Assembly (NCBI GenBank): GCA_018400215.1
Contig: JAGYNF010000046.1
Span: 1 to 9,752 of the forward strand
Direction: 5' to 3'
Source of the DNA: Cyanobium sp. M55B138
GTDB lineage: Bacteria; Cyanobacteriota; Cyanobacteriia; PCC-6307; Cyanobiaceae
Length of the DNA: 9,752 bases
In this document: piece by piece, positions 1-6,086 of the stretch
Position numbering within the stretch: the first letter of the stretch is position 1
How the letters are laid out: each line of letters opens with the position of its first letter
Notes under the pieces: model-generated
The model's database searches: none
Told to the model about the DNA's origin: nothing
Seen by the model: the letters and a program-made list of their open reading frames with translations, nothing else
Made by a program: the position numbers and the translations under genes

Positions 1-842
1 GCCGGAGCCACCAGCGGGTGCTCCGGGGCCAGCACCACATAGCTGGCGCCGAAGATCGTGTCGGGCCGGGTGGTGAACACGGTGATGCGCTCTCCGGTGT
101 CTGCGCCTTCGGCATCCAGGACCGGGAACTCCAGCTCGGCGCCGGTGCTGCGGCCGATCCAGTTGGCCTGCATGGTGCGCACCCGCTCCGGCCAGCCCGC
201 CAGCTTGGGCAGGTCGTCGAGCAGCTGGTCGGCGTAGGCGGTGATCTTCAGGAACCACTGGCGCAGCTTGCGCTTCTCCACCAGGGCGCCGGAGCGCCAG
301 GAGCGCCCCTCGCTGTCCACCTGTTCATTGGCCAGCACCGTCTGGTCGATCGGATCCCAGTTCACGGTGGCCTCCTTCTGGTAGGCCAGGCCAGCTTCCA
401 GAAACTGCAGGAACAGCCACTGGGTCCAGCGGTAGTAATCGGCGTGGCAGGTGGCCAGCTCCCGGCTCCAGTCGATCGAGAGGCCCAGCCGCTGCAGCTG
501 GGACCGCATCGCGGCGATGTTGCGGTCGGTCCAGGCGCCCGGCTCCACCCCGCGCTCGATCGCCGCGTTCTCGGCCGGCAGCCCGAAGGCGTCCCAGCCC
601 ATCGGGTGCAGCACGTTGCAGCCGCGCATCCGCTGCACCCGGGCGATCACATCGGTGATCACGTAGTTGCGCACATGGCCCATGTGCAGATTCCCCGACG
701 GATAGGGGAACATCGACAGGGCATAAAAAGATCTGTCGCCCCCCTCCGCGGATGCGGGGGTGGCATCGGCCCCGGCGGCCTGCCAATGCTGCTGCCAGCG
801 CTCCTCGATGGCCTGGGGTTGGTAGCGGTCGCTCTCGCTCAC
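1..842 (-). CDS. leuS: Leucyl-tRNA synthetase, N-terminal part (cut by the window edge)
   Basis: Class Ia aminoacyl-tRNA synthetase that charges tRNA-Leu with leucine in the cytoplasm. About 280 N-terminal codons are present, roughly a third of a typical LeuRS; the rest lies beyond position 1. The Rossmann-fold HIGH signature appears as HMGH at residues 53-56 within [12 protein letters not shown]. The start of the CP1 editing domain is seen as the threonine-rich TTRPDT at residues 257-262, used in LeuRS to hydrolyse mischarged tRNA. KMSKS and the anticodon-binding domain are off the window. The start is the GTG at 842-840: the frame is open upstream only to the TGA that ends hfq, and no ATG, GTG or TTG lies between, so this GTG is nearly forced. 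An ATG at 876-874 is in another frame. No Shine-Dalgarno is visible. hfq lies 42 bases upstream on the same strand, so co-transcription is likely. Confidence 0.97.
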   Translation of the reverse strand, partial: MSESDRYQPQAIEERWQQHWQAAGADATPASAEGGDRSFYALSMFPYPSGNLHMGHVRNYVITDVIARVQRMRGCNVLHPMGWDAFGLPAENAAIERGVEPGAWTDRNIAAMRSQLQRLGLSIDWSRELATCHADYYRWTQWLFLQFLEAGLAYQKEATVNWDPIDQTVLANEQVDSEGRSWRSGALVEKRKLRQWFLKITAYADQLLDDLPKLAGWPERVRTMQANWIGRSTGAELEFPVLDAEGADTGERITVFTTRPDTIFGASYVVLAPEHPLVAP

Positions 843-843
843 G

Positions 844-865
844 ACAGGCCAGTCGATAGGCCTGT
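844..865 (-). promoter_or_regulatory. Perfect inverted repeat (hairpin) abutting the leuS start codon
   Basis: ACAGGCC (844-850) and GGCCTGT (859-865) are exact reverse complements separated by 8 bases. On the minus-strand RNA they can form a 7-bp, mostly G:C stem that ends one base before the leuS GTG. It fills half of the hfq-leuS gap. There is no U-run after it, so a rho-independent terminator is unlikely. A translational control element for leuS, an RNA-processing site or a protein-binding palindrome are possible. The repeat is seen directly; any function is inference. Confidence 0.45.
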
Positions 866-884
866 GATCGTGCCATAGGCAGGA

Positions 885-1124
885 TCAGGCCAGGGCACGC
901 ACCACCGTGACCGCATTGCGGTTGATCAGGGTGAGGGGCCGGCCATCCCCGGGGTCGAGGGCGAAATACTGGAGGTCTTGCCACAGCAGCACCCCCTCAT
1001 GCTCGTGGCCGTCGATCACCCGGAGTGCCACCGGGGCCTTGTGACGGATCAGCTCCTGGAGATGCCGAATGCTGGGCTGGGCCGTATCGAGCGTCGGCGA
1101 GCGGCGTTCGAGAAAGCTCTGCAT
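885..1124 (-). CDS. hfq: Cyanobacterial-type Hfq (Sm-like RNA chaperone family)
   Basis: A 79-residue Sm-fold protein expected to form a homohexameric ring. The Hfq core runs from about residue 16 to the C-terminus: a helix-like segment (PSIRHLQELIRHKAPV), the Sm1 strand with conserved Gly39 (VIDGHEHEG) and WQDLQYF, then an Sm2 strand ending NRNAVTVV. The Tyr-Lys-His signature of enterobacterial Hfq Sm2 is replaced by Asn68-Arg69-Asn70. This fits the cyanobacterial branch, which binds RNA poorly in the canonical way and is known in Synechocystis to act with the pilus ATPase PilB1 in motility. The long disordered C-tail of E. coli Hfq is absent. The ATG at 1124-1122 has no clear Shine-Dalgarno. 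It is divergent from dapF with 32 bases between start codons, an arrangement I recall from other cyanobacteria, and it lies 42 bases upstream of leuS. The family call rests on motif and length. Confidence 0.85.
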   Translation of the reverse strand: MQSFLERRSPTLDTAQPSIRHLQELIRHKAPVALRVIDGHEHEGVLLWQDLQYFALDPGDGRPLTLINRNAVTVVRALA

Positions 1125-1156
1125 AGGATTCGCATCAGGCTGCGGTCGTCTCCATC
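1125..1156. promoter_or_regulatory. Short divergent spacer between hfq and dapF
   Basis: Only 32 bases separate the two start codons, too few for two independent full promoters, so at least one promoter must lie inside a neighbouring coding region. Weak -10-like hexamers are present: TAGGAT at 1124-1129 pointing to dapF and overlapping the hfq start codon, and GATATT on the minus strand at 1178-1173, inside dapF, pointing to hfq. Each matches TATAAT at 4 of 6 positions and neither has a good -35 partner, so the exact elements are guesses. Confidence 0.3.
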
Positions 1157-2275
1157 GTGCTCCAGTTCAGCAAATATCAGGGTCTGGGAAACGATTTCCT
1201 CATGGTTGACGGTCGCGCCGATGGCGCCGACGACAGCCTTGGCCTCACAGACGAGCGGGTGCAGCGGCTCTGTGATCGCCGCTTCGGCGTGGGTGCTGAT
1301 GGCGTGATCCTGGCCCTGCCACCCCAGCGGGGCGGCGAGCTGCGCATGCGCATCTTCAACGCGGATGGCACGGAACCCGAGATGTGCGGCAATGGCATCC
1401 GCTGCCTGGCCCGCTTCCTGGCGGACAGCGACGGTGATCCAGCCGGTCGGTCGTGGCAGATCGAAACCCTGGCTGGCACCATCGTGCCCAGCCTGGAGGC
1501 CGATGGCACCATTCGGGTGGACATGGGGCCTCCGCTGCTGCAGCCCGCCCAGGTGCCCACCACCCTGGCGTTGGGTGAGGCCGGCATCCCCCAGGGAGAG
1601 CTGGAGGTTCACGGCGAGCGCTTTGCGGTGGGGGCGGCCGGCATGGGCAATCCCCACGTGGTGATCCCGGTGGAGAGCGTGGCCGCCATCGACCTGGACC
1701 GGCTTGGCCCGGCCCTGGAGTTGCACCCCGCCTTTCCCGCCAAGGTGAACGTGCATTTTGTGGAGGTGGTGAGCCCCGAACACCTGGTGATGCGGGTGTG
1801 GGAACGGGGCGCCGGCCCCACCCTCGCCTGTGGCACGGGCGCCTGCGCCACCCTGGCGGTGTGCCATCGGCTCGGGCTGGCGGCCCGCAGCGCCCGGCTC
1901 GATCTGCCGGGGGGCCCCCTCTGGATCGACTGGGATTCCACCAGTGACCACCTGTTCATGACCGGGCCCGCCGAGGCCGTGTTCGATGCCGTGATCACGC
2001 CCCAGCTGTGGGGCGAGGACGCCCTGCCGGCGTCTGCCCCCGCCATGGAGCCCCATCAGCCCCTGGAGCCCCGCCAAGCCCTAGACATCGACTGCGCCAC
2101 CGCCTGTGTGAACGGCTGCGTGCGGCCCGAGGCCTGTGCCTCGGCCGAGGCCCGCGCCCAGGTGGATGCCCTGCTGCGGGGCCGTTCCCTCGACGACCTG
2201 GTGGCCCTGGCCACCCAATCCCTTGAGGCCCGCACCCGGGCCCGCTTTGCCCGTGACACCGGTCTGGATGGCTAG
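1157..2275 (+). CDS. dapF: Diaminopimelate epimerase with an unusual cysteine-rich C-terminal extension
   Basis: PLP-independent racemase-type enzyme that converts LL- to meso-diaminopimelate for peptidoglycan and lysine. The N-terminus FSKYQGLGNDF is diagnostic and supports the GTG start at 1157. The two catalytic cysteines are in MCGNGIRC (Cys77) and ACGTGACA (Cys225), one in each half of the pseudo-symmetric fold. The substrate-binding region GMGNPH (residues 162-167) is present. The epimerase core ends near residue 282. The protein then continues without a stop for about 90 residues, giving 372 aa against the usual 270-290. After a Pro/Ala-rich linker (about 288-306) the tail contains Cys313, Cys317, Cys321 and Cys327, followed by a helical Ala/Arg-rich segment. 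An in-frame ATG at 2045 (Met297) could start a separate 76-aa product. The stop TAG directly abuts the GTG of the cysteine desulfurase gene, so translation is probably coupled. The epimerase call is very secure; the tail is of unknown function. Confidence 0.96.
   Translation: MLQFSKYQGLGNDFLMVDGRADGADDSLGLTDERVQRLCDRRFGVGADGVILALPPQRGGELRMRIFNADGTEPEMCGNGIRCLARFLADSDGDPAGRSWQIETLAGTIVPSLEADGTIRVDMGPPLLQPAQVPTTLALGEAGIPQGELEVHGERFAVGAAGMGNPHVVIPVESVAAIDLDRLGPALELHPAFPAKVNVHFVEVVSPEHLVMRVWERGAGPTLACGTGACATLAVCHRLGLAARSARLDLPGGPLWIDWDSTSDHLFMTGPAEAVFDAVITPQLWGEDALPASAPAMEPHQPLEPRQALDIDCATACVNGCVRPEACASAEARAQVDALLRGRSLDDLVALATQSLEARTRARFARDTGLDG
2045..2275 (+). other. Cys-rich tail domain of DapF, or possible nested small ORF
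   Basis: Residues 297-372 of the dapF product form a unit that does not belong to the epimerase fold. The cysteine spacing is C-x3-C-x3-C-x5-C within DCATACVNGC and the following residues, then a segment predicted by eye to be helical (SLDDLVALATQSLEARTRARF). From memory it resembles a small stand-alone cyanobacterial protein family beginning with a similar DCATAC motif, but I cannot verify that here. The ATG at 2045-2047 is in frame and has no Shine-Dalgarno. This could be a genuine fusion, or a nested gene whose upstream stop codon was lost. Confidence 0.4.
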
Positions 2276-3448
2276 GTGAGCGGCGTCTACCTCGATGCCA
2301 GCGCCACCACCCCCCCCGCTGCGGAGGTGATCGCAGCGATGGCGGCGGTGCAGGCCCAGGCCTGGGCCAACCCCTCCAGCCTGCATGGCTTTGGCCTGGC
2401 CGCCGCCGAGGCCCTGGAGCGGGCCCGTTGGCAGTGCGCTAGCCACCTGGGCTGCAGGCCCCAGGAGCTGGTGTTCACCTCCGGAGGCACGGAGTCGATC
2501 CACCTGGCCCTGGTGGGGGCTGCCGCCTGCCTGCCGGTGGGGCGGCTACTGATCTCAGCGGTGGAGCATCCGGCCACGGAGGCCGCCGCGCTGCAGCTGC
2601 AGGCCAGGGGCTGGCAGATCCAGCGGTTGCCGGTGAACCGGGAGGGCCTGCTCGACCAGGCCCAGCTGGCGCAGGCCCTGGAGCCGCCCACCCGACTGGT
2701 GTCGTTGATCTGGGGGCAGAGCGAGGTGGGCAGCCTGCAGGATCTGCAGGCGCTGGGCGGCCTCTGTCGCCGGGCGGGCGTGCCCCTGCATGTCGATGCA
2801 GTTCAGGTGGTGGGCCACTGCGCGGTTGACTTCAACAGCCTGCCGGTGGAGCTGCTCAGCCTGGCGGGGCACAAGCTTCAGGGTCCGCGCGGCATTGGGG
2901 CCCTGTTGGTGCGGGAGGGTCTGGCGCTGCAGGGGGTGTTCGGTGCTGGCGGCCAGGAGGGGGGTCGGCGGGGCGGCACGGAGGCGGTGGTGCTGGCGGC
3001 CGGGCTGGCGCGGGCCCTGGAGCTGGCCCAGGCACAACAGTGCGGCCCGGGCGAGCGCGATCCCCTGGCCAAGCTGCGGGATGGCCTGCTCGATCCGCTG
3101 CTGAGCCTGCCGGGGGTGCAGCTCACGGGACCGGATCCCCGCCGCGCCGCGGCCCGACGTCTGCCCCACCACCTCAGCCTGTTGGTGGGCACGGAAGGGG
3201 GCCAACCCCTCAGCGGTCGGGCCCTGGTGCGTGAACTCTGGCGGGAGGGCTTTGCCGTGAGCAGCGGCTCCGCCTGCCATAGCAGCGGCAGCGCCGCCAG
3301 CGCCGTGCTGATGGCCCTGGGATTCAGCGAGGCCCAGGCCGCCAGTGGCCTGCGCCTCAGCCTGGGGCCCTGGCTCACGCCGGCGGATCTCGCTGGGGTG
3401 CCGGCGGCCCTGGCGCGAGCGCGCCAGCGGCTCGCATCAACCCCGTAG
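2276..3448 (+). CDS. Cysteine desulfurase, group I (NifS/IscS-like)
   Basis: PLP enzyme of aminotransferase class V that removes sulfur from cysteine as an enzyme-bound persulfide for Fe-S cluster or thio-cofactor assembly. The 390 residues match the family length. Visible motifs are YLDASATTP at the N-terminus, TSGGTES (phosphate-binding region, about residues 68-74), EHPA with the PLP-stacking His98, HVDAVQ (Asp174), GHK with Schiff-base Lys200, and SSGSAC with catalytic Cys334 on the mobile loop. The NNEIG motif of IscS reads QSEVG (residues 148-152), so the asparagine that contacts PLP is Ser149. The GTG start immediately follows the dapF stop with no gap and fits the family N-terminus. 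No IscU, SufU or SufE gene is adjacent, so the sulfur acceptor is unknown. It could be a paralogue distinct from the main housekeeping desulfurase; the family assignment is firm. Confidence 0.93.
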   Translation: MSGVYLDASATTPPAAEVIAAMAAVQAQAWANPSSLHGFGLAAAEALERARWQCASHLGCRPQELVFTSGGTESIHLALVGAAACLPVGRLLISAVEHPATEAAALQLQARGWQIQRLPVNREGLLDQAQLAQALEPPTRLVSLIWGQSEVGSLQDLQALGGLCRRAGVPLHVDAVQVVGHCAVDFNSLPVELLSLAGHKLQGPRGIGALLVREGLALQGVFGAGGQEGGRRGGTEAVVLAAGLARALELAQAQQCGPGERDPLAKLRDGLLDPLLSLPGVQLTGPDPRRAAARRLPHHLSLLVGTEGGQPLSGRALVRELWREGFAVSSGSACHSSGSAASAVLMALGFSEAQAASGLRLSLGPWLTPADLAGVPAALARARQRLASTP

Positions 3449-3473
3449 GGTCGGGCCAGTTTGGGCCTCAGCC

Positions 3474-4160
3474 ATGCTGCCCGCCGACCTGCGCAGCGCC
3501 GAGGGCCAGGCCCTGGCCGCACTGCTGGCCGCCCTGCCAGCCCAGACGCGGGGGCGTTGGACGGTGGACCTGCGCTTTGAAGGGCTGCGACTTCTGCCCG
3601 TTGCCCTGCGGTTGGCCGAGGGCCTACGGGCCAGTGCCGTGGCGGTTCGTCTGCTGTTTCCCGATGCTGGCGCCGCCGCCCTGGCCCGACGGGACGCGCC
3701 GGCCCTTGCCGATGCGATCGTCGATTTCCGCGGCCAGATGGCCCAGCCCTCGGCCGCCAGCGATGCGGTGCTGCTGGCGGTGGGCCCAGCCCCAGCGGAT
3801 TACGAGGCCTTTGAGCAGCTCTGCAGCGCCCAGCCTGGCTCCGTGGTGATGCTCAACGGCAGCCTCGAGGATGCTGCCGTGGGTATCGGCAGCGTGGCCC
3901 GCGAACGGCGGCGGGGCTTCCTCAGCCAGTGGCTGCCAGCCTATGCACTGCAACCGCTGCAGGGCTCGGCCCTCCGTCTCGCCTATCCGGGGGCCTGGGA
4001 GCTCTATCGCCAGGACGCCGACGGCTTCCGGCTGGCGGCGCGCTTTGATCAGAAGCCCGATTTAGAAACCCAGTTGGAGGCCCTGGCCGGTGAGGGCGGT
4101 GCGGGGGTTGGCGGCAACCTGCGGGCCCTGGATGCCTTCATCGAGGGCCTGCGCAACTGA
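3474..4160 (+). CDS. DUF1995 family protein (LPA3-like)
   Basis: A 228-residue soluble protein with no signal peptide or membrane segment. Family features are the LFPDAGAAALARRD block (residues 61-74) and the C-terminal block FLSQWLPAYALQPL followed by LAYPGAWELYR and a FDQKPD ending. DUF1995 is found in cyanobacteria and plastids. The Arabidopsis member LPA3 is needed for efficient photosystem II accumulation, so a role in thylakoid protein assembly is possible but not shown by this sequence. The ATG at 3474 was chosen because it lies 25 bases after the desulfurase stop and gives the expected N-terminus; an upstream in-frame start would run inside the desulfurase gene. No Shine-Dalgarno is visible. 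It is probably co-transcribed within the block that starts at dapF. Confidence 0.82.
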   Translation: MLPADLRSAEGQALAALLAALPAQTRGRWTVDLRFEGLRLLPVALRLAEGLRASAVAVRLLFPDAGAAALARRDAPALADAIVDFRGQMAQPSAASDAVLLAVGPAPADYEAFEQLCSAQPGSVVMLNGSLEDAAVGIGSVARERRRGFLSQWLPAYALQPLQGSALRLAYPGAWELYRQDADGFRLAARFDQKPDLETQLEALAGEGGAGVGGNLRALDAFIEGLRN

Positions 4161-4216
4161 CCCAACTGGCCCCATCCGGCCGATCTCCTTACACTGCAGC
4201 ATCGTTGCAGCTGCCG

Positions 4217-4747
4217 ATGGCCGCCCAATCCCCCCAGGGACCATCCCGTCGCTGGAGCCTGGTGGACCTGGCGGCAGGCGCTGCGGTGCTGCTCGCCGCA
4301 GGCGGGGTGATCTGGAGCCCGAAACTCTCCGGGGCGGTGGCCCAGGCCACCGGAGCCCTGGTGCCTGTTGAGGTCTCCGTGGACGTGCGGGGCATTCCCG
4401 TCGCCGATCCCAATGCCCTGATCGAGGCGGCCCGCCAGGAGGGGCGCCTGGCCATTGTGATTCGCAACCAGCCCCACGGCAGCGTCAAAGTCGCCGGGAT
4501 TCAGCCCCTGCAGCGGCGGCTGGTGGCGGTTCAGCCGGATGGTTCGGTGGTGACCGCCAGGGATCCGAACCAGAGCGACTTCACCACCCTGGATGCCCGC
4601 TTTCTGCTGGAGGGGCAGGGGCGGCGGGTTGGTGGCGGCGTGGTGTTTGGCAACCAGAACCTCAAGGTGGGGGCCCCGGTTGAAATCGAAGGGAACGGTT
4701 TCCGCGTCACCGGCACGGTGACGGGCATTGCGGTCGATCGGGGTTGA
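4217..4747 (+). CDS. DUF4330 family membrane-anchored protein
   Basis: A 176-residue protein with a positively charged N-terminus (PSRRW) followed by one hydrophobic segment at about residues 15-33, predicted to be a membrane anchor. The rest, about 140 residues, would lie outside the cytoplasm. It contains PVEVSVDVRGIPVADPNALI, a basic-polar stretch with IRNQPHGSVK, and a beta-rich C-terminus with GNQNLKVGAPVEIEG. This pattern matches DUF4330, a family known mainly from cyanobacteria with no assigned function. The ATG at 4217 is preferred to the TTG at 4205 because it is the stronger codon and leaves a normal anchor. The stop lies 4 bases before the dacB start, so the pair is likely co-translated; an envelope-related role is inferred only from location and topology. 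A weak -10-like TACACT occurs at 4190-4195 in the 56-base gap upstream. Confidence 0.8.
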   Translation: MAAQSPQGPSRRWSLVDLAAGAAVLLAAGGVIWSPKLSGAVAQATGALVPVEVSVDVRGIPVADPNALIEAARQEGRLAIVIRNQPHGSVKVAGIQPLQRRLVAVQPDGSVVTARDPNQSDFTTLDARFLLEGQGRRVGGGVVFGNQNLKVGAPVEIEGNGFRVTGTVTGIAVDRG

Positions 4748-4751
4748 TGCC

Positions 4752-6077
4752 ATGACCCGCCCACGGCGCCACGTCTTGCCACGTCTGGGCCTGCCACGCC
4801 TGGGCATCGGCCTGGTGCTTTTGCCGGCCCTGGCTTCGGGCCAGGCCCTGGCCCAGGTGAGTGTGCCCGCGCCGCAGTCCGGCCCGGGGTTGCCGATCCC
4901 CTTTGCCAGCCTGCCGCCACCGCCGCCGGCGGTGGGCCTGCCGCTGCTGCAGGGGCAGGTGAGCTGTCCTGCCCTGCAGCAGCGGCTCCAGGCCAATCTC
5001 GGCGCCGCCAGTGCGGCCTGGAGTGTGAGCGTGGCCGATGCCCGCGGCCGCCTGCTGGCCGAGGTGAATGGGCTGCAACCGCGGGTGCCGGCCTCGAACC
5101 AGAAGTTGGTGAGCACGGCCTTCGCCCTCGACCGCCTCGGCCCCGATTACCGGCTCTCCACCCGGCTGTGGCAGTTGCCGGATGGCAGCTACCGCCTCAC
5201 CGGGGAAGGGGACCCTGATTTGGCCCTACCCCAGCTGCAGCGTTTCGCCAAATTGGCCCTGGGCTCCGGCGGCAGCAGTGGCACCAGCTCCGGACCCGTG
5301 CGGTTGGAGCTGGCTGAGGAGTCCCGCCAGGATTGGTGGCCCAGGGGCTGGCATCCGGCCGATCGCACCTATGCCTATGGGGCACCGATCACCCGCCTGG
5401 CCGTGACCAGCAATGCCATTCACGATGCGGTGATGAATCCGCCATCGCGGCTGCAGACCCTGCTGCAACGCTCGGTGGACCAGCAGGGCGGTCGAGCCCA
5501 GCTCACCCTGGTGTCGGCCCGCAGCCCCCTGCCCGGCGATGCGGTGCTGCTGCACGTGGAGCCCTCGGCACCGATGCACAACCTGCTCAGCCTGGCCAAC
5601 AGTGAGAGCCATAACTTCACCGCGGAGGTGCTGATGCGCCAGGCGGCCGGCAGTTGGGATCTGCAGCAGGCCCAGCGCAGCACCCAGCAGTGGCTGATGG
5701 CCCAGAGCTTGCCCCTGCAGGGGGTGCGCATCGCCGATGGCAGTGGACTCGACCGGGCCAACCGCCTCACCAGCCGGTTCCTAGTGGCGTTGCTGATGCG
5801 GATGGATCAGCATCCCTACGGCCGCAACTACCTGGCCTCCATGGCCGTGGCGGGCCAGCGGGGCACGCTGCGCAACCTCTACACCGGCAGCACCCTCCAG
5901 GGGCGCTTCTACGGCAAAACCGGCACCCTCACGGGTGTGCGCTCGATCAGCGGCGTGCTGCTCACCACCGATGGCCCCCGCTACGTGAGTGCGATCGCCA
6001 ATGGCGCCGGCAGTCCGAACACGGTGATTGGGCAGGTGCTGCGCTCCGTGCAGGAGACCAACCTCTGCCCAAGCTGA
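4752..6077 (+). CDS. dacB: D-alanyl-D-alanine carboxypeptidase/endopeptidase, peptidase family S13 (PBP4-type)
   Basis: Low-molecular-mass penicillin-binding protein expected to cleave the terminal D-Ala or peptide cross-links of peptidoglycan in the periplasm. Length is 441 residues. A signal peptide is clear: a basic start (TRPRRHVLPR), a hydrophobic core (about 17-30) and an ALA site near residues 32-34. A proline-rich linker (about 45-65, PPPPP) follows. All three active-site motifs are present: SNQK with Ser115 and Lys118, SHN at 286-288, and KTG at 389-391. The SxxK to SxN distance (171 residues) is shorter than in E. coli PBP4, indicating a reduced insert domain. The ATG at 4752 follows the DUF4330 stop by 4 bases; the TTG at 4728 lies inside that gene and would spoil the signal peptide. 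It ends the block begun by dapF, so the first and last genes both act in peptidoglycan metabolism. It is convergent with cdv3, with 9 bases between. Confidence 0.93.
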   Translation: MTRPRRHVLPRLGLPRLGIGLVLLPALASGQALAQVSVPAPQSGPGLPIPFASLPPPPPAVGLPLLQGQVSCPALQQRLQANLGAASAAWSVSVADARGRLLAEVNGLQPRVPASNQKLVSTAFALDRLGPDYRLSTRLWQLPDGSYRLTGEGDPDLALPQLQRFAKLALGSGGSSGTSSGPVRLELAEESRQDWWPRGWHPADRTYAYGAPITRLAVTSNAIHDAVMNPPSRLQTLLQRSVDQQGGRAQLTLVSARSPLPGDAVLLHVEPSAPMHNLLSLANSESHNFTAEVLMRQAAGSWDLQQAQRSTQQWLMAQSLPLQGVRIADGSGLDRANRLTSRFLVALLMRMDQHPYGRNYLASMAVAGQRGTLRNLYTGSTLQGRFYGKTGTLTGVRSISGVLLTTDGPRYVSAIANGAGSPNTVIGQVLRSVQETNLCPS

Positions 6078-6086
6078 GCACCGCCT

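Noticed and set aside
325..984. 219-codon minus-strand open frame starting MARPPVF
   Set aside because: It runs out of frame through leuS, whose HMGH and TTRPDT motifs are in the neighbouring frame.
1049..2077. 342-codon minus-strand open frame across dapF and the start of hfq
   Set aside because: It is a shadow of dapF; it overlaps both real starts and lacks recognisable domains.
4192..4210. CTGCA...TGCAG inverted repeat upstream of the DUF4330 gene
   Set aside because: A 5-bp stem with a 7-base loop is expected often by chance in this base composition and has no adjoining T-run.
5991..5998. HIP1-type octamer GCGATCGC
   Set aside because: A single copy in this window is not an enriched repeat; it is only mild support for a cyanobacterial origin.
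6078..6086. Possible bidirectional terminator between convergent dacB and cdv3
   Set aside because: The gap is only 9 bases and I see no GC-rich stem followed by a T-run on either strand.
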